Source of the DNA: Deltaproteobacteria bacterium UBA5205
GTDB lineage: Bacteria > Desulfobacterota > Syntrophorhabdia > Syntrophorhabdales > Syntrophorhabdaceae
DNA: 64,000 bases
Reading direction: 5' to 3'
Assembly (NCBI GenBank): GCA_002412715.1
Contig: DHVP01000030.1
Location: forward strand, 119,814 to 183,813
Made by a program: the position numbers and the translations under genes
Shown: positions 1 to 7,419 of the stretch, one piece after another
Numbering within the stretch: the first letter of the stretch is position 1
How the letters are laid out: every line of letters starts with the position of its first letter
The notes under the pieces: model-generated
Seen by the model: only the letters and a program-made list of their open reading frames with translations
Database searches by the model: none
What the model was told of the DNA's origin: nothing

Positions 1-60
1 CCAGGATATCGAGATGGATGTTTCTTTCGTGTTCCTTTCGACATGTGCCGATCGCGCCAT
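1..60 (-). CDS. hisB: Imidazoleglycerol-phosphate dehydratase, N-terminal fragment (cut by window edge)
   Basis: Only the first 20 codons are inside the window; the gene runs off the left edge. They read M-A-R-S-A-H-V-E-R-N-T-K-E-T-S-I-S-I-S-W. The R-x-T-x-E-T pattern is the hallmark N-terminus of HisB, which dehydrates imidazoleglycerol phosphate in histidine synthesis. A purine-rich GGGGGAG lies just upstream of the ATG, and the gene follows hisG by 12 bases in the same direction, so it continues the histidine operon. The call rests on a short stretch plus context. Confidence 0.7.
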   Translation of the reverse strand, partial: MARSAHVERNTKETSISISW

Positions 61-72
61 GGTCTCCCCCAT

Positions 73-942
73 TTACATGATGACCTTGTTCAGGGGATAT
101 TCCACGATCCCCTGCGCCCCGGCCCTTTTCAGATCGGGGATGATGTCCCGGACGACCTTTTCGTCGATGATGACCTCGATGGCCACCCATTTATCGTCGG
201 AAAGGTTGGATACCGTCGGCGTGTGGAGTGAAGGCAGGATCTCCGTCACCCTGGCGAGCTTGTTCCTGGGGATGTTCATTTTGAGCCCCACCTTCTGCTC
301 GGCCAGAAGGGCGCCCTTCAGGAGGATCATAAGGTTCTCCATCTTCCTTTTCTTCCAGGGGTCCTTCCAGGCGTTCTTATTCGCGATGAGCACCGTTTCC
401 GATTCGAGGATCGTTTCCACTATCCGGAGATTATTGGCCACAAGAGAAGCCCCCGTCTCCGTTACCTCGACGATGGCGTCTGCCAGAAGCGGCGCCTTCA
501 CTTCCGTGGCACCCCAGGAAAACTCCACGGTGGCATCTATACCCTGCTTCTTCAGGTATCGTTTTGTGAACTGGACAAGCTCGGTGGCAATCTTCTTTCC
601 GGTTAAGTCCTTCACCTTCTTAATCGGTGAATTGTTCGGCACGGCTACGACCCATTTTACGCCCCTGAAGCCCACCTTGCCGTAGCGCAGGCGGACGAGC
701 TCCACCACCTTTGCATCCTGCTCCATGACCCAGTCGAGCCCGGTTATACCCATGTCAAGGATGCCGTTCTCCACGTAGCGGGCCATTTCCTGGGCCCGAA
801 TGACGAGCCCTTCCATTTCGTTGTCGTCCATGACGGGAACGTAGGAACGTTCGCGGAGTTTTATCGTGTATCCGGCATTCTTGAAAAGCCGGAATGTGGA
901 TTCCTGCAGGCTGCCCTTGGGCAGACCGATCTTCAGCTTCAT
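73..942 (-). CDS. hisG: ATP phosphoribosyltransferase, long form
   Basis: This enzyme catalyses the first committed step of histidine biosynthesis, joining ATP and PRPP in the cytoplasm. The 289-residue length matches the long HisG form, which carries a C-terminal ACT-like regulatory domain and acts without HisZ. The N-terminus (KIGLPKGSLQEST) is the family signature, and a conserved substrate-binding region around DMGITGLDW lies near residue 65. The ATG overlaps the hisD stop by four bases, so translation is probably coupled. In this family the C-terminal domain binds histidine for feedback inhibition; the last roughly 70 residues are where that domain would lie. Confidence 0.95.
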   Translation of the reverse strand: MKLKIGLPKGSLQESTFRLFKNAGYTIKLRERSYVPVMDDNEMEGLVIRAQEMARYVENGILDMGITGLDWVMEQDAKVVELVRLRYGKVGFRGVKWVVAVPNNSPIKKVKDLTGKKIATELVQFTKRYLKKQGIDATVEFSWGATEVKAPLLADAIVEVTETGASLVANNLRIVETILESETVLIANKNAWKDPWKKRKMENLMILLKGALLAEQKVGLKMNIPRNKLARVTEILPSLHTPTVSNLSDDKWVAIEVIIDEKVVRDIIPDLKRAGAQGIVEYPLNKVIM

Positions 943-2219
943 TGTGGGGACTCCTTTCGTGCCTTTATCGCATCGCCATGGGCGGGCAGGCCCTCTATTC
1001 TCGCGAGCCGCTCGGCCCTGTCGCCGTATGTTTCGATGAAAGATTGGTCTATTTTAACAACAACCTTGCGCTTTGTAAACCGGTCGACGGAAAGTCCTCC
1101 GGTGAAGCGCCCCGCCCCCGCGGTGGGAAGAACGTGGTTCGTTCCGATATAGTAGTCGCCCATTGCGACGGGGGTGAAGGGACCGACGTAGATGATGCCG
1201 GGATAGAGGATCGAGGAGACGCAGTCTTCGTCACCGATGAGCTCTATGTGCTCAGGTGCGATCCGGTTTATCGCTTCGATGGCCATGGCCAGGTCTGTGA
1301 AGTGCACGAGGTAGCCGTTGTGTTTCAGGGCCTTCGTGATCGTCTCTTTGCGCACCGTCGCGCCAAGGAGACCTTCGATGCTGTGCTGGACGTCCTCAAG
1401 GTGATCTCGCGAAGAGGAAAAAACCCCCACCGATGCCAGTTCATCGTGTTCGGCCTGGGAAAACATATCAAGGGCCACCATTTTCGGGGAATGGGCCTCC
1501 GTGCAGAGGATGACGAGTTCCGTGGGGCCGGCGAGCATATCGATGCCGACGGTTCCGTAAACATCCCTTTTTGCCTCTTCGACATAGGCGTTCCCCGGAC
1601 CGACGATCATGTCCACCTTCGGAACCGTGGCCGTCCCGCAGGCGAAGGCATATACCGCCTGCGCCCCGCCGATACGAAAAATGTCCTTTATCCCGAGGAG
1701 CTTCGCCGCCGCCGCCACATAGTCGTTGATCGCGCCCCCCGGTGCCGGTGTGGCCACGTTAATATTCTTCACGCCGGCGATCTGTGCGGGCAGCGCCCCC
1801 ATGATGAGCGACGACGGGTACGTCGCCGTCCCGCCGGGAACGTAAACCATCACGCTTTCAACAGGCACGGGTTCTTCCCGAACGAAAAGGCCCTTTTTCC
1901 TGTAGACACGCCCGGGTGCTTTTTGTCCCTTGTGGTATGAGGCCACGTTCCTGATCATCCCCTTGAGGATCCCGATGTCTTTTCGGGGCACCCGGGAGGC
2001 GGCCTCGTCAATCTCCCCGGGGGTAAGCTTGATCGGATAATCCCTGTCCCAGCGGTCCCAGGCGATGGAAAATTCGACGAGTGCGCGGTCGCCGCGGGAT
2101 AGAACGCCCTCTTTCACCCGCGAGACGGCCTGGCGGACATCGCGCTTTGCGCCCTCCCTGCCGGTCTTTACGAAGGATATGAGGCCGTCGTAATCGCTGT
2201 CAAGCTCCCATATTTTCAT
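939..2219 (-). CDS. hisD: Histidinol dehydrogenase
   Basis: HisD oxidises L-histidinol to L-histidine in two NAD-dependent steps using a zinc ion. The 426-residue length is normal for the family. Recognisable blocks are the PGGTATYPSS-type region near residue 125, the GPGNAYVEEAKR motif near residue 205, and the C-terminal region containing NHVLPTAGAGRFTGGLS. The gene overlaps the end of murA by 20 bases upstream and hisG by four bases downstream, which places it in one transcription unit. An aminoacyl-tRNA or attenuation leader is not visible, as expected for a gene inside a long operon. Confidence 0.96.
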   Translation of the reverse strand: MKIWELDSDYDGLISFVKTGREGAKRDVRQAVSRVKEGVLSRGDRALVEFSIAWDRWDRDYPIKLTPGEIDEAASRVPRKDIGILKGMIRNVASYHKGQKAPGRVYRKKGLFVREEPVPVESVMVYVPGGTATYPSSLIMGALPAQIAGVKNINVATPAPGGAINDYVAAAAKLLGIKDIFRIGGAQAVYAFACGTATVPKVDMIVGPGNAYVEEAKRDVYGTVGIDMLAGPTELVILCTEAHSPKMVALDMFSQAEHDELASVGVFSSSRDHLEDVQHSIEGLLGATVRKETITKALKHNGYLVHFTDLAMAIEAINRIAPEHIELIGDEDCVSSILYPGIIYVGPFTPVAMGDYYIGTNHVLPTAGAGRFTGGLSVDRFTKRKVVVKIDQSFIETYGDRAERLARIEGLPAHGDAIKARKESPQ

Positions 2220-3474
2220 CTTTTACCCTTTCGATCCGGGCACCTAAGTTTTTCAGTTTTTCCTCAATGTGCTCGTAACCCCGGTCAATGTGATATATGC
2301 GCGAGACTTCGGTCTTGCCATAGGCTGCCAGGCCGGCGATGATGAGGGATGCGCTTGCCCTCAAGTCCGTAGCCATCACCTTTGCGCCCGATATGGACTC
2401 CACGCCGTGGACGATGGCCGTATTACCTACGACCCTGATGTCGGCGCCCATCCGGCGCAACTCGGCGGCGTGCATCATCCTGTTCTCAAAAATTGTTTCC
2501 GTTAAGGCACTTACGCCCTTCGACGTCGTCATGGCCGCCATGAGCTGGGCCTGCATGTCCGTGGGAAAACCCGGATAGGGGACCGTCCTGATGTCCACCG
2601 CGGAAGGCCGCCTCTTGGACATCGACGCCTTGATGGTATTCCCGTCGCAGGATATCTCCATGCCGGTCTCTCTGAGCTTGTCAATGACCGCCTTTATGTG
2701 GTCGGGCACGCAATTCTCGAGAATGATGCTTCCCCGCGTCATGCCGCAGGCGGCAAGAAACGTTCCCGCTTCGATCCTGTCTTCTATGACGTCCCAGTTG
2801 CAGGGGGTCAGCTCGTTGACACCCGTTATCCTTATCACCGCCGTCCCCTCGCCATCGATCCTGGCGCCCATTTTCTTGAGCATCCTTGCAAGATCGACCA
2901 CCTCCGGTTCACGGGCGGCATTCTCTATAACCGTTTCACCCCTGGCGAAGACCGACGCCATGAGAAGGTTCTCCGTCCCGCCCACGGTCACCGTATCGAA
3001 CACGATGCGGCCGCCCCTGAGCTTCTTTGCCGTTACATCGACATAGCCTTCCCGGATCGCCACATCACAACCGAGTGCGGCAAGTCCCTTGAGGTGGAGG
3101 TCGATGGGTCTCTCCCCTATGGCGCATCCCCCGGGATAGGAAACCGTCGCCTTTCTCAGACCGCCGATGAGAGCACCCAGGACGAGGACCGACGCCCTCA
3201 TCTTCTTGACAAGCTCGTAGGGGGCTACGTGATTGTCCATCTTCGTGGTGTCTATGTCGATGGTGTGGTCATCCTGCCATATGCATCTGGCACCGAGAAG
3301 GTCGAGGAGCTTCATCATCGTGGCCACATCCATGAGCCGCGGCACGTTGCCTATCCGGTAACGGCCCTTCTGGAGCAATGTCGCCGCGAGAACGGGCAGG
3401 ACGGCATTCTTCGACCCGCTGATCCGGACCTTTCCCTTGAGCCTCTCTCCCCCTTCGATGATGAATTTATCCAT
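2200..3474 (-). CDS. murA: UDP-N-acetylglucosamine 1-carboxyvinyltransferase
   Basis: MurA transfers enolpyruvate from PEP to UDP-GlcNAc, the first committed step of peptidoglycan synthesis, in the cytoplasm. The protein has 424 residues, the usual size. The N-terminal substrate-binding KNAVLP segment and the loop YPGGCAIGERPIDLHL near residue 115 are visible. The latter holds the catalytic cysteine whose alkylation gives fosfomycin sensitivity, so this copy is predicted to be fosfomycin-sensitive. The start overlaps the prmC stop by eight bases. The order prmC-murA-hisD-hisG is a known conserved neighbourhood in several bacterial phyla. Confidence 0.96.
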   Translation of the reverse strand: MDKFIIEGGERLKGKVRISGSKNAVLPVLAATLLQKGRYRIGNVPRLMDVATMMKLLDLLGARCIWQDDHTIDIDTTKMDNHVAPYELVKKMRASVLVLGALIGGLRKATVSYPGGCAIGERPIDLHLKGLAALGCDVAIREGYVDVTAKKLRGGRIVFDTVTVGGTENLLMASVFARGETVIENAAREPEVVDLARMLKKMGARIDGEGTAVIRITGVNELTPCNWDVIEDRIEAGTFLAACGMTRGSIILENCVPDHIKAVIDKLRETGMEISCDGNTIKASMSKRRPSAVDIRTVPYPGFPTDMQAQLMAAMTTSKGVSALTETIFENRMMHAAELRRMGADIRVVGNTAIVHGVESISGAKVMATDLRASASLIIAGLAAYGKTEVSRIYHIDRGYEHIEEKLKNLGARIERVKDENMGA

Positions 3475-4285
3475 GTCCCGCGAGCACCCTTTCCCTGCCT
3501 GAGTAGTCTTTCCTTACGCCGACTTTCAGCCCCGCTGCCTCGAGCATCGCGCCCACCTCGCGGGCCTGCCGGAAAGAGCCGATCTCAAGGAGCACGTGAC
3601 CGCCGCGAACGAGGTGGCGCGCCACCTGACCGACAAGGCGGCGGTAGATATCAAGGCCGCCTTCCCCGCCGTTAAGGGCTGCCCGGGGCTCATACTCCCT
3701 CACGTCCACCATGAGTTCATCCCATTCATCGGCAGCGACATAGGGCGGGTTGGCAACGATCATATCAAACTGTGTTCCGTCTCCAAAGGCGCCGAGAAGA
3801 TCGCTGCAGACGAAGCGCGTCTTTTCATGAACCCCCAGCGATACCGCGTTCGTGCGGGCCACCGCCAGGGCGCCCTCCGATATGTCGACCGCTACCACCT
3901 TGCTGTCAGTATGTTTGGCGATGATGATCCCGATTGCGCCGGAGCCACAGCCGACATCAAGGACCGTGAGACCTTTTCTGTCGCCGATGAGGTCAAGGGC
4001 CTCTTCCACGAGCACCTCTGTCTCGGGTCTTGGGATGAGCACAGCCTCGTTGACGGAAAAACTCTCGGAAAAGAATTCCCGCACTCCCGTGATGTAGGCC
4101 AGAGGTTTGCCCGCAAGCCGTTCATCGAGATACCCCCGGACCACCCGGAGCTTTTCTTCGTCGATCTCGCTGTCCATACGACAAAAAACCTGCTCCCGTG
4201 TGAGGTTGCAGGCCAGGCAGACGGCCGCGATGACGTCCGTCCCGGATAGGCCCTTCTGGCTTGTGATGATTTGCCTGATCCTCAA
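3467..4285 (-). CDS. prmC: Peptide chain release factor N5-glutamine methyltransferase
   Basis: PrmC methylates the glutamine of the GGQ motif of release factors using S-adenosylmethionine. The 272-residue protein has an N-terminal helical domain, a SAM-binding motif (LDVGCGSGAIGI, around residue 115) and the family-defining NPPY motif (IVANPPYVA, around residue 180) that holds the glutamine substrate. Its substrate gene prfA lies only six bases upstream in the same operon, a classical pairing. Confidence 0.95.
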   Translation of the reverse strand: MRIRQIITSQKGLSGTDVIAAVCLACNLTREQVFCRMDSEIDEEKLRVVRGYLDERLAGKPLAYITGVREFFSESFSVNEAVLIPRPETEVLVEEALDLIGDRKGLTVLDVGCGSGAIGIIIAKHTDSKVVAVDISEGALAVARTNAVSLGVHEKTRFVCSDLLGAFGDGTQFDMIVANPPYVAADEWDELMVDVREYEPRAALNGGEGGLDIYRRLVGQVARHLVRGGHVLLEIGSFRQAREVGAMLEAAGLKVGVRKDYSGRERVLAGHG

Positions 4286-4291
4286 TGTCGT

Positions 4292-5356
4292 TTACCCGTT
4301 CTTGAGTGATTCCGAGCGGAAATGCGCGGCTACAGGACCGGTCATCTCTTCGATGTAACCGTTGAGAATGTCCTGAAGCTTATAGAGGGTAAGGCCGATC
4401 CTGTGGTCGGTGACGCGTCCCTGGGGGAAATTGTAGGTCCTGATGCGCTCGCTGCGATCACCGGTTCCCACCTGCTTGCGCCGTTCGTCGGAGATCTCCT
4501 GTTCCTTCTCGCCTTCCATTTTTTCCTTGAGCCTGGCCCTCAAGACGCGCATTGCCTTCGCCTTGTTCTTGTGCTGGGACTTTTCGTCCTGGCAGGTGAC
4601 GACCATGCCTGTTGGTATGTGGGTCAGCCTAACCGCCGAATCGGTCGTGTTGACGTGCTGCCCGCCGGGACCGCTGGAGCGGAAAAGATCGATCCGCACC
4701 TCTTCAGGATTGATGCTTATTTCGAGTTCTTCCGGTTCGGGAAGAACTGCCACGGTGATCGTCGAGGTGTGGATCCTGCCCTGCGCTTCCGTCTCGGGAA
4801 CCCTTTGCACACGGTGTACGCCGCTTTCGTAGCGCAATATATTGAAGGCGTCCTTCCCCTCAATCACGGCGATCACTTCCTTGAACCCTCCCAGGTCGGA
4901 AGGGCTTGAACTCATGATCTCCGTTTTCCACTTCATCCGCTCGGCAAATTTCATATAGGAGGCGAACAGGTCCCTGGCGAAAAGCGCGGCCTCTTCCCCT
5001 CCGGTGCCCGCCCGCATTTCGAGGAACATGCTCTTTGCATGGCGTTCCGTCTTTTTCAGGAGACTGTCCGCGAGAAGTCCTTCGATCCGCTCCATCTCTT
5101 TTTCGAGACTGGCGAGTTCTTCCCGTGCAAGGGCCTTCATCTCGTCGTCGGATTCGTGGCTCAGGAGTTCCGAGGTCTTCTCGTGCTCGGCCTTTGCGGC
5201 CCTCCACTCACGATAGGCCTCGACAAGCTCCTTGATGTCCATCCGCTCCCGGGCGAGCTTCTTGTACTCCTCCATGTTGGAAAGGACTTCGGGCTTCATC
5301 ATTTCCGCTTCGATGTCGTCGAAGCGCTTGTCAAGCTCAATAAGTCTGTTGAACAT
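4292..5356 (-). CDS. prfA: Peptide chain release factor 1
   Basis: RF1 recognises UAA and UAG stop codons and triggers peptide release. The 354-residue protein carries the GGQ catalytic motif (SSGPGGQHVNTTDSAVR, around residue 228) and a PxT tripeptide reading P-E-T (in RVQRVPETEAQG) where RF1 proteins have the stop-codon discriminator. The tripeptide position and gene neighbours favour RF1 over RF2, and no RF2-type frameshift site is seen. The ATG overlaps the last base of the rpmE stop codon. Confidence 0.94.
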   Translation of the reverse strand: MFNRLIELDKRFDDIEAEMMKPEVLSNMEEYKKLARERMDIKELVEAYREWRAAKAEHEKTSELLSHESDDEMKALAREELASLEKEMERIEGLLADSLLKKTERHAKSMFLEMRAGTGGEEAALFARDLFASYMKFAERMKWKTEIMSSSPSDLGGFKEVIAVIEGKDAFNILRYESGVHRVQRVPETEAQGRIHTSTITVAVLPEPEELEISINPEEVRIDLFRSSGPGGQHVNTTDSAVRLTHIPTGMVVTCQDEKSQHKNKAKAMRVLRARLKEKMEGEKEQEISDERRKQVGTGDRSERIRTYNFPQGRVTDHRIGLTLYKLQDILNGYIEEMTGPVAAHFRSESLKNG

Positions 5357-5562
5357 TACTTCTGTTTCTTTCCGTATTTCCTTTCGAATTTCTCGACCTG
5401 ACCTGCGGAATCAAGGCGTTTCTCCTTGCCCGTGAAGATGGGATGGCACTTGGCACATATTTCAACGCTGATCTTGTCCTTAACCGAAAGGGTCTCGAAG
5501 GTGTGGCCGCAGGCGCATTTCACCGTCGCCGTTTTCAATTCAGGGTGAATTCCCTTTTTCAT
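5356..5562 (-). CDS. rpmE: 50S ribosomal protein L31, zinc-binding type
   Basis: This 68-residue protein is ribosomal protein L31. It begins MKKGIHPEL and has four cysteines arranged as CxC near residues 16-18 and CxxC near residues 37-40. That arrangement marks the zinc-containing (C+) form, which serves as a zinc reserve and is usually expressed when zinc is plentiful. It lies between rho and prfA with only a few bases on either side, a common arrangement. Confidence 0.94.
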   Translation of the reverse strand: MKKGIHPELKTATVKCACGHTFETLSVKDKISVEICAKCHPIFTGKEKRLDSAGQVEKFERKYGKKQK

Positions 5563-5566
5563 GTTC

Positions 5567-6820
5567 TTATCCTCCTTTGCTCATCGAATAGAGAAAGTCT
5601 TTATTACAATCCGTATCGGCCAATTTTTCAAGCAGAAATTCCATAGCCTCCACTGTGTTCATTGGCTGCAGCACCTTTCTCAAGAGCCATATGCGCTGCA
5701 GATCGCTCGATCCGAGGAGCAACTCTTCCTTCCTGGTGCCCGATTTGTTGATGTCGATTGCGGGGAAGATCCTCTTCTCGGCCAGTTTCCTGTCGAGGTA
5801 TATCTCGCAGTTGCCCGTGCCCTTGAACTCCTCGAAGATGACCTCGTCCATTCTGCTGCCCGTGTCGATGAGGGCGGTGGCGATGATGGTAAGGCTGCCT
5901 CCCTCCTCGATATTCTTCGCCGCGCCGAAGAAACGCCTCGGCTTCTGCATGGCTGACGCATCGATGCCTCCCGAGAGTATCTTCCCGCTCGAGGGCACCA
6001 CGGTATTATAAGCACGGGCGAGGCGCGTGATGCTATCCAGAAGGATCACGACGTCCTTCTTGTGTTCCACGAGCCGTTTCGCCTTTTCGATGACGATCTC
6101 GGCCACCTGAACGTGCCGCGTGGCAGGTTCGTCAAAGGTCGAGCTTATGACCTCGCCCTTGACGGACCGCATCATGTCGGTCACTTCCTCGGGCCGCTCA
6201 TCAATGAGCAGGACAATGAGATATATCTCCTTGTGGTTCTTCGTCAGGCTGTTGGCGATGGACTGAAGAAGCATCGTCTTGCCTGTCCTCGGCGGGGCAA
6301 CAATGAGGCCGCGCTGCCCTTTGCCGATAGGTGTGAAGAGATCCATAACCCTGGTGGAAAGACCGTCATGGACAGTTTCGAGTTTTGCCCTTTCGTTGGG
6401 ATAAATGGGAGTCAGGTTGTCAAAGATGATCTTGTCGCGGACGACGCTGGGATCATCGAAGTTTATGGACTCCACCTTGAGAAGGGCGAAATACTTCTCG
6501 TTGTCCTTCGGCGGCCGTATCTGACCCGAGGTTGTATCGCCGGTCCTCAGGCCGAACTTCTTTATCTGCGAGGGTGAAACGTATATGTCGTCGGGACCGG
6601 GGAGGTAGTTCGAGTCCGTCGACCGCAAGAACCCGAAACCCTCCGAGAGGATCTCAAGCACCCCTTCGCCATATACATTTTCGTTCTTATCTACGTATGC
6701 CTGCAGGATGGAGAATATCAGTTCCTGTTTTCTCAGTCCTGAAGCATTCTCGATGTTGAGGTCCCGCGCGATCTGGGTTAATTCACCGATTTTTTTACTT
6801 TTTAGGTCGTTGAGGTGCAT
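5567..6820 (-). CDS. rho: Transcription termination factor Rho
   Basis: Rho is the hexameric RNA-dependent ATPase that terminates transcription. The protein has an N-terminal helical domain beginning MHLNDLKSKKI, an RNA-binding cold-shock-like domain containing GFGFLR, and the ATPase domain with P-loop APPRTGKT and Walker B ILLDSITRLARAYN. I chose the ATG at 6820 because GGGAGG lies nine bases upstream and MHLNDLK is the usual N-terminus; an in-frame ATG 18 bases earlier would add six residues. The start overlaps the end of coaE by 19 bases. The protein is about 417 residues, normal for the family. Confidence 0.95.
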   Translation of the reverse strand: MHLNDLKSKKIGELTQIARDLNIENASGLRKQELIFSILQAYVDKNENVYGEGVLEILSEGFGFLRSTDSNYLPGPDDIYVSPSQIKKFGLRTGDTTSGQIRPPKDNEKYFALLKVESINFDDPSVVRDKIIFDNLTPIYPNERAKLETVHDGLSTRVMDLFTPIGKGQRGLIVAPPRTGKTMLLQSIANSLTKNHKEIYLIVLLIDERPEEVTDMMRSVKGEVISSTFDEPATRHVQVAEIVIEKAKRLVEHKKDVVILLDSITRLARAYNTVVPSSGKILSGGIDASAMQKPRRFFGAAKNIEEGGSLTIIATALIDTGSRMDEVIFEEFKGTGNCEIYLDRKLAEKRIFPAIDINKSGTRKEELLLGSSDLQRIWLLRKVLQPMNTVEAMEFLLEKLADTDCNKDFLYSMSKGG

Positions 6821-7419
6821 CGAGTTCTTACCTCCCATTCATTAATCCTTTCCAAAAGATTTTCAATTTCCCTGTCGAGATCTTCTCTGGTTCCATTGTT
6901 GAAAAGCACATAGTCAGCTACCTTTTCCTTTTCCCAAAGCGGAATCTGATGGGATATCCTTTTTTCTATATCGTCGGGGGCCATGCCCCTTATCTTCAGC
7001 CTCTCGCGGGTGATGCCCATATCAGCGGTGACGACAACGGTCTTGTCGAGCTTTTTGTGAAGGTCCGTTTCGAAAAGGAGCGGGCCGTCAACGATAACAG
7101 CCTTTTCACCCGCGTCCTCAAGCTCCTTTATTGTCTGCCATAGCTGTGCTAACACCCTCGGGTGTATTATCGCCTCAAGCTTCTGCAGTTTTTCCTTGTC
7201 GGCAAAAACAAGGTCCCGCAGCCTTTCGACAACTATTTCGCCCTCAGCCACGAACCCGTTTCCCAATTCCCTTTCTATGTCTTCGTGGACCTCTGTGAGC
7301 GTGAGCGCCTTCTTAGCAAGGAAGTCAAGGTCTACAACGGGAATTCCTTTATTTTTCAGGGCGGTCGATGCCGTCGTTTTTCCGCTGCCGATGATCCCGG
7401 TTATGCCGATGGTTATCAT
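6802..7419 (-). CDS. coaE: Dephospho-CoA kinase
   Basis: CoaE phosphorylates dephospho-CoA on the ribose 3'-hydroxyl, the last step of coenzyme A synthesis. The 205-residue protein begins with a P-loop (GITGIIGSGKTT) and has the conserved VVDLDFLAKKAL and VDGPLLFE segments. The length fits the stand-alone enzyme. Its start overlaps the gyrB stop by four bases, so it is coupled to the gyrase gene upstream and to rho downstream. Confidence 0.93.
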   Translation of the reverse strand: MITIGITGIIGSGKTTASTALKNKGIPVVDLDFLAKKALTLTEVHEDIERELGNGFVAEGEIVVERLRDLVFADKEKLQKLEAIIHPRVLAQLWQTIKELEDAGEKAVIVDGPLLFETDLHKKLDKTVVVTADMGITRERLKIRGMAPDDIEKRISHQIPLWEKEKVADYVLFNNGTREDLDREIENLLERINEWEVRTRCTSTT